Under the pieces are notes generated by a model. It was not told the DNA's origin, made no database searches, and saw only the letters and a list, made by a program, of their open reading frames with translations. The position numbers and the translations under genes were made by a program. From NCBI RefSeq assembly GCF_018531465.1, contig NZ_JAHDTF010000011.1, positions 1-64,000 of the forward strand: a DNA stretch of 64,000 bases. Direction: 5' to 3'. The stretch is from Sphaerisporangium fuscum (GTDB lineage: Bacteria; Actinomycetota; Actinomycetes; Streptosporangiales; Streptosporangiaceae). Of this stretch, positions 1 through 8,096 are shown one piece after another. Position 1 is the first letter of the stretch. The number at the start of each line of letters is the position of its first letter.

Positions 1-135
1 CAGTGTCACGCCGACCGTGGCGGTCAGCGCGCCGGGCAGGTCGAACACGCGCCCGCGCGGGACGGCGGGGTCGGGGGCGATCAGCGGGAAGGACAGCCCG
101 ATCGCCAGCGCGGTGAGCGGGACGTTGGGGTCACA
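1..135 (-). pseudogene. MFS (DHA2-type) transporter fragment
   Basis: Read on the minus strand, the first 135 bases translate without a stop into a stretch containing NVPLTALAIGLSFPLIAPD followed by FDLPGALTATVGV. The FDLPGA..T pattern after a hydrophobic helix is typical of the middle of 14-helix EmrB/QacA-type drug exporters. No start codon or first half is present. The homology stops near 135, just before the end of the glycosidase remnant, so the gene is cut at its 5' side here and continues to the left beyond the window. The assignment rests on one short motif region and is tentative. Confidence 0.38.
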
Positions 136-179
136 CCTTGTCTTCAGGTGGAGGTGCCGGCTCGGTGATCAGCGAGTTG

Positions 180-1890
180 CTAGGCGCGCTGTGGCGTCGT
201 CATCTGCGCGTGCGCCTCCGCGACGAGCCGATCGACGGTCTCGGGAGCGATCCGGCCGCCGCTGTACATCGCCATCTGCTGGAGCGACATTCCGAACGCC
301 GGTGCGAGCGTCTCTTCGTCCACTCCCTGGAGCAGGCGCGTAGCAGGTCGCCGCCGATCGGGTGCTCGAGCCATTCCAGGACGGTGTTGTCGCCGGAGAG
401 CGGAGCCGCTGTCCGCAGCGCGGCGGCGCGCGCGGCCGCGCTCCGTGTGGCCGACTCGGCGTCGGGGGCGACCGGGATCGCCGACACCGAACTCGTAAGA
501 GCGCGGCCTGGGCCCGTCCGGTGAACGCCACCGGTGAGCGTGATCGACGTGCGCAGGTGTATCTGCGCGGACGACCCGCCGATGAAGAACTTGATCTTCC
601 CGGGCTCGACGAGCCGGCCCTCGTCAAGGTCCCACAGCGCGAACATGCTCGCGGGTACCGTCGCCGTGACCCGCACCGCGGCGCCGGCTTCCAGCGACAC
701 CCGCCGGAACGCGACCAGCTTGCGCCGGGGCCGCACGGTCCGTGCGATCATGTCCTGCCCGTACACCTGGACGACCTCGTCACCGGCACGATCTCCGACG
801 TTCACCACCGTGAACGACAGCTCGACCTCACCGTCGGTCGGTACGTCCGGCCGGTCGATCTCGACGTCACGGTAAGCGAAGGTCGTGTAGCTCAGACCAT
901 TCCCGAACGGGAATGTGGCCCCCGCGCGTCCCTCGATGTACGCGGGCGTCTGCGCCGCTCGCCGGTAGGGCAGGGGCGCGCTACCGCCGAAGTCGAGGAA
1001 CGAGACGGGCAGCCGCCCTGCGGGATTGACGTCGCCGAAGAGCACGGCGGCGACGGCACTGCCGGCCTCCTCTCCGCCGAACCAGCTCGTCACGATCGCG
1101 GGAACGGAGTCGGCCATCCAGCGCAGCGAGTAGGGCCGGCCGTGGCTCAGCACGACGACGGTCGGCGTGCCTGTGGCCAGTACCGCCTCGACCAGTTCTC
1201 GCTGCACGCCGGGCAGCTCGCACGTGGCGCTGTCCAGGCCCTCACCGATGGTGCCGAAAGCGTTGATACCCGATTGGTCCCCGACGACGACCACGGCGAC
1301 GTCCGCGGACCTCGCCGCTTCGACGGCCGCGGGGATGCCCGAGCGGTCCTCGTCCTGCACGCGACATCCGGGCTGGTACAGCACCGTCGCACCGCGGGCC
1401 CGGTCGCGGATCCCGTCGAGAAACGTGACCACCGGTACGGACTCCACCATCAGGCGGGCTTGGTCCGCTCCCGTCGAGCCGCCGAATTCGGCGGCCTCGT
1501 CCGCGCGAGCCGCCGGGTCTGCGGCGAGCGCGAACCGCTTGGCCATGCTGTCGAGCACCGGGTAGCTGTAGTTGCCGAGCTGTCCCAGCAGACGGTCGGC
1601 GTTCGGGCCGATCACCGCGATCGTCGCGGTGCCCGGGTCGAGGGGGAGGAGGGGAACGCCTTTGACGGGCTCGTTGCGGAGCAGGACGACCGACCGCTCG
1701 GCGATCTCGCGAGCCAGACCGCGGGTCTGCGCGGAGTCGAGAGTCTCCGGCACCGCGTCCAGGTCGATGTAGGGCCGCTCGAACAGCCCCAGCTCGAACT
1801 TCGTCCGCAGGACCATGCCCACCGCCAGGTCCAGGTCGGCCATCGCGAGAAGCCCGGACTCGACCGCCTCGACCAGGTGGGCTTGCCCGA
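180..1890 (-). pseudogene. Glycoside hydrolase family 3, C-terminal remnant
   Basis: The minus strand encodes the back half of a family 3 beta-glucosidase/beta-xylosidase. It holds the end of the catalytic barrel (KFELGLFERPYIDLD), the linker SVVLLRNE, the GH3_C alpha/beta sandwich (IAVIGPNADRL, VVVVGDQSG, SWFGGEEAGSAVAAVLFGD) and a fibronectin-III-like end (VNVGDRAGDEVVQVY). The N-terminal barrel carrying the nucleophilic Asp is missing, so the product could not be catalytic. In-frame homology begins around 1890, directly after a lipoprotein fragment. A one-base frameshift near 337-340 separates HPIGGDLLRA from the natural ending LLQGVDEETLAPAFGM, which runs in another frame to the stop at 180. 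Two lesions make this a clear pseudogene. Confidence 0.85.
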
Positions 1891-2126
1891 CGACCAGCGG
1901 AGGGTCTCCCTCACTTTGACGACACCGCCGTCCGCCTGGCTGATCACGGTGTCGCCCGCGCCGCCACCACGACCAGGCCGGCCACCTTCTCCTGCACCTT
2001 GTAATCGAGGGTCGCTTGATCAGTCGCCTGCGTGATGTTCTGCAACCCGCACCCGGTCGACACTGCCGCGGTGGTCAGCCGGCCCCCCGCCATCACCGTC
2101 ATCATCTTCTTCACACAGAAGACCAT
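1880..2126 (-). pseudogene. Lipoprotein (DUF4097-like) N-terminal remnant
   Basis: Starting at the ATG at 2126 with a GAGG-type ribosome site, the frame encodes a charged start, a hydrophobic stretch and a lipobox-like STGC, then LQNITQATDQATLDYKVQEK. It stops at 1944. A one-base shift near 1965 restores a second frame (VISQADGGVVKVRETLRW), which resembles the repeat of actinobacterial DUF4097-type surface lipoproteins. That frame runs to about 1880, where it meets the glycosidase remnant. The gene therefore has a frameshift and has lost its 3' end. Family placement is from recall of motif style and is moderate. Confidence 0.5.
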
Positions 2127-2208
2127 GTAGGACCTCGTGATGCGGCGCAGTAGGGGTATATACCCCCAATGTCCCCTGAGGATTCCCGACCACAGGTGAT
2201 CACACTCG

Positions 2209-4026
2209 TCAGATCTCCAGGCGCACCCCGTAGGACTCCAGCCACATGTTCAGGTCGAGGGCGAGCTCCAGCGCGAAACGGGTCATCGTGGTGCTCACCT
2301 TCCCGGCGGGGGCCGCCGTCGCCTCCTGTACGGCGCCCGGGTCGAGCAGCCGCAGGACGGGCGCGTCCCCGGCGGTGGCGAGGTCGCGCAGTTGGTCGCG
2401 CAGCGCCTGCTCGTAGGCCACGTCCTGGGTCGCCGGGTAGGGGCTCTTGACGCGCCGCAGGATCGACGGGGGCAGCAGGTCGGCGGCGGCGGCGCGCAGC
2501 AGGCTCTTCTCCCTGCCGTCGAACGTCTTCATCGCCCAGGGCGTGTTGAACACGTAGTCCACCAGGCGGTGGTCGCAGAACGGTACCCGCACCTCCAGCC
2601 CGACCGCCATGCTCATCCGGTCCTTGCGGTCGAGCAGCACCGGCAGGAACCGCGTCAGGTTCAGGTAGCAGATCTCCCGCATCCGCCGCTCGCGGCCGTC
2701 CTGCCCCGGCACGTGGGGCACCTCGGCCAGCGCCGCGTGGTAGCCGTCGGCGGTGAAGGACGGCATGTCGAGCCGGTCGAGCAGCGCCTTGTCGAACAGG
2801 TCGGCCGGGTGGTGCTCGCGCATCACCATGGCCAGCCACGGGAAGGTGCCGGATTCCACCGCCTGCGGCACGTGGAACCAGGGGTATCCGCCGAACACCT
2901 CGTCGGCCGACTCGCCGGACAGGGCCACGGTGGAGTGCTCGCGGACCGCCCGGAACAGCATGTACAGCGAGGAGTTCATGTCGCCGAGGAAGTGCGGCAC
3001 GTCCCAGGCGCGCACCACCGCCGCCCGCAGCCGCGGATCGGCCAGTTCCTCGGTGCCGAGGCTGATGTCGGTGTGGTCGGACGCGACATGTCCGGCGAGT
3101 TCCCGTACGAACGGCGCGTCGGGGTCGCCGCGGAACTCATCCGGTTGGAACCTCTCGGTGTACCCGGCGAATTCGACGGCGAAGGAGCGGATCGGCCCGC
3201 GCCTGGCGGCCAGCGCCGTGATGGTGCTGGAGTCCAGGCCGCCCGACAGGAGGCTGCACAGCGGCACGTCGGAGACGAGCTGGCGGCTGACGATGTCCTC
3301 CAGCAGCTCGCGCACCGTGCCGACGGTGGTGTCGAGGTCGTCGGTGTGCTCGCGGGCGGAAAGGGCCCAGTACCGGCGCGGGGACGGCCCCTCCCGGCGC
3401 ACGCGCAGCAGGTGGCCCGGCCGCAGCTCGCGCATGCCTTTGAAGACCGCCTGCCAGGGCGTGCGGGCCAGGGTGAGCAGCTCGCGCAGCCCGTCGGCGT
3501 CCACCACCGGCTCGGCGAGGGGGTTGGCCAGGATCGCCTTGGGCTCGGAGCCGAACAGCACCCCGCCCGGCAGCGGGTAGTAGTACAGCGGCTTGATGCC
3601 CATGCGGTCGCGCACCAGCAGCAGCTCCTGCCGGCGCGCGTCCCACACCGCGAAGGCGTACATGCCGTTGAGCCGATCGGCGACGCCCTCGCCCCACTGG
3701 AGATAGCCGCGCAGGACGACCTCGGTGTCGCTCCTGGTGGTGAACCGGTGCCCTTTGGCCTCCAGCTCGGCCCGCAGCTCGCGGAAGTTGTAGACCTCGC
3801 CGCTGTAGGTGATGACGACGGCGTCGTCCGCGGCCGTCATGGGCATGTGCCCGCCTTCGACGTCGATGACCGCGAGCCTGCGGTTGCCGAGCGCGGCGTG
3901 CGGTTCCAGCCACAGGCCCGCGTCGTCGGGTCCGCGGCAGCTCATGGTCTCGGTCATGGCCTGGGCGGTGGCGCGTTCAGCGGTGAGGTCGCGGTCGAAG
4001 CCGACCCATCCGGCGATGCCGCACAT
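2209..4026 (-). CDS. asnB: Asparagine synthase (glutamine-hydrolysing)
   Basis: This class-II glutamine amidotransferase makes asparagine from aspartate, ATP and glutamine. The start was set at 4026 because the protein must begin MCGIAGWVGF: Cys2 becomes the N-terminal nucleophile of the glutaminase domain. An AAGGAGGA site lies 6 bases upstream. A longer frame to 4128 exists but would bury the cysteine. The N-terminal half shows the NTN-hydrolase pattern (CRGPDDAG, TYSGEVYNF, GYLQWGE). The second half has the ATP-pyrophosphatase loop SLLSGGLDSSTITAL, followed by LSGESADEVFGGYPW and EVRVPFCDHRLVDY. At 605 residues it matches the single-gene actinobacterial AsnB type. It appears intact although it sits among decayed genes. 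A possible 25-residue ORF lies 168 bp upstream on the same strand. Confidence 0.93.
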   Translation of the reverse strand: MCGIAGWVGFDRDLTAERATAQAMTETMSCRGPDDAGLWLEPHAALGNRRLAVIDVEGGHMPMTAADDAVVITYSGEVYNFRELRAELEAKGHRFTTRSDTEVVLRGYLQWGEGVADRLNGMYAFAVWDARRQELLLVRDRMGIKPLYYYPLPGGVLFGSEPKAILANPLAEPVVDADGLRELLTLARTPWQAVFKGMRELRPGHLLRVRREGPSPRRYWALSAREHTDDLDTTVGTVRELLEDIVSRQLVSDVPLCSLLSGGLDSSTITALAARRGPIRSFAVEFAGYTERFQPDEFRGDPDAPFVRELAGHVASDHTDISLGTEELADPRLRAAVVRAWDVPHFLGDMNSSLYMLFRAVREHSTVALSGESADEVFGGYPWFHVPQAVESGTFPWLAMVMREHHPADLFDKALLDRLDMPSFTADGYHAALAEVPHVPGQDGRERRMREICYLNLTRFLPVLLDRKDRMSMAVGLEVRVPFCDHRLVDYVFNTPWAMKTFDGREKSLLRAAAADLLPPSILRRVKSPYPATQDVAYEQALRDQLRDLATAGDAPVLRLLDPGAVQEATAAPAGKVSTTMTRFALELALDLNMWLESYGVRLEI

Positions 4027-4194
4027 CGGGGGTCCTCCTTGCACAGGGGCTTGGTACACCACGGCCTCGGACGTACTGCCGTGCAGTCGGACCCTTGCAC
4101 CGTAACCGCCCGGGCGGCGCCGGTCCATGCTGCCCGCGCCCGGAACCTGCGGAGCGTGCGGATCGGCAAGGGGAGCCGGGGGCCGCGGATCCGG

Positions 4195-4272
4195 TCAGAG
4201 CCGTTGGATCTCGGCCAGCGCGTCCAGTGCCTGAGCCTGCCACTGCGGATCGTTGTGAGCGGCGAAGGCCAT
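4195..4272 (-). CDS. Candidate 25-residue peptide upstream of asnB
   Basis: An ATG at 4272 preceded by AAGGAGAGTC opens a 25-codon frame ending in TGA at 4195. The peptide begins MAFAAHNDPQWQ and ends LDALAEIQRL. It is rich in Gln and Asn (four Q, one N) and carries a single Trp. The ribosome site is among the best in this part of the window, and asnB follows on the same strand after 168 bases. It could be a leader that senses aminoacylation or amide levels, a small regulatory peptide, or a chance frame. I do not recognise the family. Confidence 0.4.
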   Translation of the reverse strand: MAFAAHNDPQWQAQALDALAEIQRL

Positions 4273-4313
4273 GACTCTCCTTCATGAGCGGCGGGTACCG
4301 CAGTGGGCGATCG

Positions 4314-4738
4314 TTACGGCCTCAGCCCAAGGCGTTTCAGGCATCGCCGGTCGCCGGTGATGGCGTAGCGCCGCCGGGCGAGCACGTCGTCCAGGCGCAG
4401 GCCGATCTCCTCGGCGTAGAGGGCGAGGATCGGGGATGCCTCGGCCTCCGACATGTAGGCGGGAGCGATCTCCAGGCAGATCATTCCGAGCGCGGCCGCG
4501 CTGTCTGCCGTCGCCTCGACCATCCGCCGGCCTTCCCGGGCCGACGGGTCCTCGTCCGACTCGTCCGCCGGGTGGGGGAGCGGGGCCGGAGTGGTGCGGG
4601 CCTCGGGGTCACGGCCCGGCGGAGCAACTCGGCGACGGCCTCGCCGGTGAGGTCGGCGCCGGTGGTGTGAGCCTGGGCGACGAGCTCGGCGAGCGCCGAT
4701 TCTGTTCGGTTACCTGTCGGAAGCGGTCGGGTACCCAT
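4314..4738 (-). pseudogene. Small hypothetical gene, apparently frameshifted
   Basis: Two overlapping minus-strand frames look like parts of one protein. The first starts at 4738 (MGTRPLPTGNRTESALAEL, then GEAVAELLRRA). Near 4600 its composition degenerates into Arg/Pro runs. At the same point a second frame takes over with DPEARTTPAPLPHPADESD and continues through MICLEIAPAYMSEAEASP and LALYAEEIGLRLDDVL to the stop at 4314. A single-base change near 4600 would join them into a protein of about 140 residues. The start overlaps the end of the upstream membrane protein gene by 29 bases, suggesting an operon. No family recognised. It may instead be two separate small ORFs. Confidence 0.4.
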
Positions 4739-5753
4739 AGCGCTCCTGCTTCACGAACTGGATAAGGATCCACCCACCCACCTGCAAGAACACCACCAGT
4801 ACAACGAAGAGCAGAGTCGCCGAGAACGCGATGTGCAACCACAGCGGTGTCCCCATCTCGCTGGACAGCTTCGGCGGTAGATAGATGCGCTGCCAGATGT
4901 CGTCGATGTCCGAAATTGATGCTGTGTAGGCCCTTACGCCGCCCAGGCGCGCTGCCTGGCAAGCGTTCCAGACAACGACCACGCCCACGTACACGCACAG
5001 GAGCACTCGAGTGGCGACCAATAGTCCGAACGCCCACAGCACAAGAACGAGCAGTGTCGCCGAGAAAGCCACGTGTAGCCACAGCGGTGTCCCCACCTGG
5101 CTGGACAGCTTCGGCGGTAGATAGATGCACGACCAGACGTCGTTGCTGGTCGACATCGACGTGAAGTACCCGGTCAAGTCAGCAAACGCTGCGTCGAAGA
5201 ATCGCCCGGCAACCCAGGACAGATACCCTGCCAGCACGATCACTCCTGAGAGCTTCTTGCGGTAGGGAGAGTCGCTGGTGTCCAACGCCCAGCCCATAAT
5301 CCAGATGGGCGCCGCCAGCACCCGGCGGATGACAGTGACCAAATGACGGCGCATGCTCTCCGGGCCGATGATCACGAGCATGATGGCCAGCGTTACGGGC
5401 CTGAGGAGAATCTCCGGCCACAGACGGCCGACCTCCCACTGGGCGACGGCGCCGATAACGATGATCATCCATGCGGCGACGAACGCCCCCCAAGGACGTC
5501 GCCGCCAAAGACGATCACGCCGCCACCCGTCTCCGACCTTCAGGGCCAACACGACCGGGGAGACGGCCAGCCCGAGCGCCACCACCCACGCTTGGCCTGG
5601 CTGCCCAAGCCCTTGAGGGGACTCTGCCCAGGCCACGAAATCAGTGAGCGAGAACGCCACCAGCAGCACCGCTCCCAGAACGACCGCGGCAGCCCGAGCG
5701 GCCAGCCACATCCGCCGTGACCATCTCGGCTTGCTCGGCGATGTCTCACTCAT
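4710..5753 (-). CDS. Multi-pass membrane protein with internal duplication
   Basis: A 347-residue protein with an N-terminal basic segment and about seven hydrophobic helices. Its striking feature is an internal repeat of about 80 residues. The block IYLPPKLSSQVGTPLWLHVA plus a following helix (FSATLLVLVL) recurs as IYLPPKLSSEMGTPLWLHIA and FSATLLFVVL, each copy ending in a transmembrane segment. The ATG at 5753 follows the stop of the upstream 75-codon frame by 6 bases, so the two are probably cotranscribed. I do not recognise the family. The LPPKLSS loop would lie between helices and may face the outside. It sits next to the CTAG-rich non-coding stretch in the accessory region. Confidence 0.7.
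   Translation of the reverse strand: MSETSPSKPRWSRRMWLAARAAAVVLGAVLLVAFSLTDFVAWAESPQGLGQPGQAWVVALGLAVSPVVLALKVGDGWRRDRLWRRRPWGAFVAAWMIIVIGAVAQWEVGRLWPEILLRPVTLAIMLVIIGPESMRRHLVTVIRRVLAAPIWIMGWALDTSDSPYRKKLSGVIVLAGYLSWVAGRFFDAAFADLTGYFTSMSTSNDVWSCIYLPPKLSSQVGTPLWLHVAFSATLLVLVLWAFGLLVATRVLLCVYVGVVVVWNACQAARLGGVRAYTASISDIDDIWQRIYLPPKLSSEMGTPLWLHIAFSATLLFVVLVVFLQVGGWILIQFVKQERYGYPTASDR
4801..5149. repeat. 240-bp-spaced direct repeat inside the membrane gene
   Basis: Positions 4801-4909 and 5041-5149 align at an exact offset of 240 bp with only scattered substitutions. Long identical blocks include those around 4841-4854 / 5081-5094 and 4861-4888 / 5101-5128. The offset equals 80 codons, so the reading frame is kept. 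The high nucleotide identity suggests a fairly recent duplication or ongoing gene conversion. Confidence 0.85.
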
Positions 5754-5759
5754 TGCCGG

Positions 5760-5987
5760 CTACTTCCAGTTGGAGCTGCTCGGGGCGGGCAGATCGCCGG
5801 GCCGGAGCTTGGACTTGCCCGATACGCACGAGTCCACGAAAAACTCCGGACCTGCCCGTACCCCCTTGGCTATCGCCATCCACACCGATACCTGGCCTGT
5901 CGCCTTCGACTGCGCCGTCCTCGAAACCCCGTCCACATCAAGTTTTGTCGATGCGCGCCTCCTTCGCGTAAGCAGCTTGCGCAGCAA
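5760..5987 (-). CDS. Hypothetical 75-residue protein
   Basis: A short frame beginning MLRKLLTRRRRAST and ending PGDLPAPSSSNWK stops 6 bases before the start of the membrane protein gene. It has a basic N-terminus, a weakly hydrophobic centre (VSVWMAIAKGV) and a Ser/Pro-rich end. The close spacing suggests it is the first gene of a two-gene unit. No ribosome site of note is seen at the 5987 start, and an internal ATG at WMAIAKG is an alternative. No family recognised. It could be non-coding. Confidence 0.35.
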   Translation of the reverse strand: MLRKLLTRRRRASTKLDVDGVSRTAQSKATGQVSVWMAIAKGVRAGPEFFVDSCVSGKSKLRPGDLPAPSSSNWK

Positions 5988-6038
5988 TGGCCATCACTGG
6001 AAATGCCTCGGTGTGAGGCTCTGGGGATCGTGAGGGGT

Positions 6039-6258
6039 CTAGGTCTAGAGGCGGGCGGGTCTAAGCCTAGAGGGGGCTCTAGAGGGCGTGGAAGGGCTGT
6101 GGGCTGGGGCCTAGCGGTCTTAGAGGGGGTGCGCCGAAGAGCGGTTCAGGGGCCGTTTCCGGGGCCTGGCGAGATCGGGTGCTAGGCCGCTAGATGCCTG
6201 GCCGGGCCCGTGATCGGGTGCTAGCGGGGGTGCTAGGTCTAGCAGGGCCGGGTGCTAG
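6039..6258. repeat. CTAG-rich non-coding island
   Basis: The tetranucleotide CTAG, normally rare in high-GC actinomycete DNA, occurs 11 times here, beginning at 6039, 6045, 6067, 6079, 6111, 6182, 6190, 6221, 6233, 6239 and 6255. Several copies share the longer unit GGGTGCTAG (ending near 6185, 6224, 6236 and 6258). No convincing coding frame crosses it. It lies in the accessory half between a small operon and a hairpin-rich stretch. A replication, transfer (clt-like) or protein-binding locus of a mobile element is possible, but this is inference from repeat structure only. Confidence 0.7.
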
Positions 6259-6339
6259 GAATCTTTCGGCAACTGGTGGCCGCAGGCGGCCGTGCTTGAT
6301 CCTATAAGCGCAATCCGGCAATCGCCGCTCGGCAACCTG

Positions 6340-6370
6340 GCGGGCCCCGGGGGGCAGACCCGGGGCCCGC
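6340..6370. terminator. Perfect 12-bp GC hairpin
   Basis: Arms at 6340-6351 and 6359-6370 are fully complementary (GCGGGCCCCGGG and its complement) with a 7-base loop. There is no T-tract on either side. In GC-rich actinomycetes such hairpins often stop transcription, but here it may be one element of the structured region. Confidence 0.45.
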
Positions 6371-6513
6371 GTGAGACGCCGTCGAGCATGACGTGGCGTT
6401 CGAGGGCGTTCGAGGACCGACGGTAGGGCAGAACATCGGCGATGCGGCGAAAGCTCAACAGGTCGGCGAGTTGTTCGGCAACGCGCCGAGCGGCCCGGAC
6501 GGATCGCCGGTCA

Positions 6514-6554
6514 AAGACCTCGCGGGACCGTCCTCAGAAGCCCCGCGAGGTCTT
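6514..6554. repeat. Perfect 13-bp inverted repeat
   Basis: AAGACCTCGCGGG at 6514-6526 is repeated as its exact complement at 6542-6554 around a 15-base loop. It is the second of three successive hairpins in this non-coding stretch. Confidence 0.7.
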
Positions 6555-6590
6555 CGCGTCCGCGGGGCGGGCCGCCCTCGCTGTGCCGGG

Positions 6591-6639
6591 CGAAGGCCTC
6601 GGCGAGCGGCCCATCCGTTGCTGCCCGCCGAGGCCTTCG
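6591..6639. repeat. Perfect 14-bp inverted repeat
   Basis: CGAAGGCCTCGGCG at 6591-6604 pairs exactly with 6626-6639 around a 21-base loop. It follows the hairpin at 6514-6554 by 36 bases. The arms each contain the palindrome AAGGCCT or its complement, so alternative pairings are possible. Confidence 0.7.
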
Positions 6640-6733
6640 TCGACAACCTCGCTCTACCCGGGGGCGTTCTTTCGGCAACGGAGAGATCGACCAACGCTCG
6701 CCCCTGAATCGGCAGCGCCTTCGCCGACTGCCG

Positions 6734-7063
6734 TCAGCCGGTGACGATGCCGTCCAGGATGCGCTCGACACCCTTGGCGAATGTCCGTTCAGCCCGGTCG
6801 CGGGCGTGCGGCCCCTTGGCCTCGCGCATGATGCGGGCGACCCGTGGATAGCGGTCGCCTCTCACGATGGCGTCTCCGTAGGACCCTTGCCCGGCCATCC
6901 AGCGGTCCATGTCCAGGCCCGCAACTCGCGCGGCCAGTTCCCCCAGCACGGCTCCGGTGATGAAGAGCCGCAAGGTCTCGATGGCGGTGAGCATCTCGTC
7001 GGCGTCCAGCCCCAGGCCGTCGACGGCGGTCAGCCAGGTCTCCATCCAGCGCAGGCTGCCGGG
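6734..7063 (-). pseudogene. TetR-family regulator, C-terminal remnant
   Basis: The minus strand encodes the ligand-binding half of a TetR_C-type repressor: GSLRWMETWLTAVDGLGLDA, then LRLFITGAVLGELAARVAG, DMDRWMAGQGSYGDAIV, VARIMREAKGPHARDRAER and a normal end at 6734. The DNA-binding helix-turn-helix is missing. Reading upstream past about 7063 leaves the family pattern and enters DNA that codes a flavin monooxygenase on the opposite strand. Repressor and enzyme were probably divergent partners before a deletion joined their remains. Confidence 0.7.
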
Positions 7064-7066
7064 GCG

Positions 7067-8016
7067 GGGTTTGCGTTCCCGGGCACCGACGCCGAGTTCC
7101 TCGGCCGCCAGGCGATGGTCGAGCTCACCGACCCGACCCGGCTCCCGCTCGGCGACTGGGTCCGTACAGCAGAGGGCTCCTACGTTCACGGGCCCGTACC
7201 CGGCGGATCCACACCGTGGAGTACGGGCAGGTCGAAGACAGGAACACGCCGGTGACCGCCGAGGAAATCCGAGCCAGCCTGCTGCGCTTGTCCGGCGTCG
7301 ACGTCGAGATCACCAAGGTGGTCGTGGGCACCCGCTACACCGACGCCACCCGGCAGGTCGCAACTTACCGGCGAGGCCGGGTGCTGCTGGCCGGCGACGC
7401 CGCGCACATCCACTCCCCGGCCGGCGGGCAGGGTCTCAACCTGGGCATCGGCGACGCGATGAACCTCGGCTGGAAGCTCGCGGCCACGGTGCGAGGATGG
7501 GCTCCGGCTGACCTGCTGGACACCTACTCGGCCGAGCGGCACCCCATCGGCGCGTGGGTGCAGGGCTGGAGCGACGCCCAGACCGCTCTTGGCCGGGCCG
7601 ACACCCGCACCGCGGCACTGCGCAAGGTGACGAGCGAACTGCTGGACACCACCTGTGGGGCGACGTACGTGCTCAAGCAGATCTCAGGCATTGGACGGGG
7701 CTACGATCTCCCCGGCGATCATCCCTTGGTCGGGCACCCGGCGCCGGACCTGCCCCTGCCGGACGGTACCCACCTGGCTGAGCACTGCCGCACCGGCCAG
7801 GCGCTGCTGGTGACACACGAGGACGACCACGACCTGCGGGCGCTGGGAGACAGATGGGCGGATCGCATCAAGGTGATCATGGCGACGACGTCAGGTCCTT
7901 CGATGCTGGTACGTCCCGACGGTTACGTCGCATGGGCCACCAACGGCACCACCAGCCCCGCGCCCGCCGAGCAAGCCCTCCGCACTTGGCTCGGCGCACC
8001 AGCGCTCCGCGTTTGA
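7067..8016 (+). pseudogene. FAD-dependent aromatic monooxygenase, 5'-truncated and frameshifted
   Basis: This is the back part of a PHBH-fold hydroxylase of the kind that modifies polyketides or rifamycin-like drugs. From about 7067 one frame gives GFAFPGTDAEFLGRQ and VELTDPTRLPLGDWV. Near 7205 the frame shifts and continues to 8016. The second frame carries the FAD-ribityl motif GRVLLAGDAAHIHSPAGGQG followed by NLGIGDAMNLGWKLA, which defines the family, then DTYSAERHPIGAWV and a thioredoxin-like C-terminal domain. The N-terminal GxGxxG dinucleotide fold and substrate pocket are missing (roughly 170-200 residues). The gene is non-functional as it stands. Confidence 0.8.
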
Positions 8017-8096
8017 TCACACGGAAGGGGGTCGTCGTAGCATCCGCCGAAAATCGGGCAGATATGGCTCGGTGGGCTTCGTGGTTAGGGCTGGTG

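Larger units (their letters stand above)
6266..6679. repeat. Hairpin-rich stretch with dispersed TCGGCAAC repeats
   Basis: Four exact copies of TCGGCAAC lie at 6266, 6329, 6475 and 6672. Between them are three strong inverted repeats, listed separately or described here, at 6340-6370, 6514-6554 and 6591-6639. The stems overlap every plausible frame and codon structure looks poor, so I read this as non-coding. It could encode structured RNA, be a replication or transfer region, or be a nest of small inverted-repeat elements. Nothing else was seen in 5988-6733. Confidence 0.55.

Noticed and set aside
2209..4026. asnB as a lasso-peptide cyclase with the 25-residue ORF as precursor
   Set aside because: The protein retains MCGIAGW and a full glutaminase domain as in true asparagine synthases, and no leader peptidase or RRE gene is nearby.
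6393..6707. 104-codon plus-strand frame over the hairpin region
   Set aside because: It consists largely of perfect inverted-repeat arms, with no ribosome site and no sensible composition.
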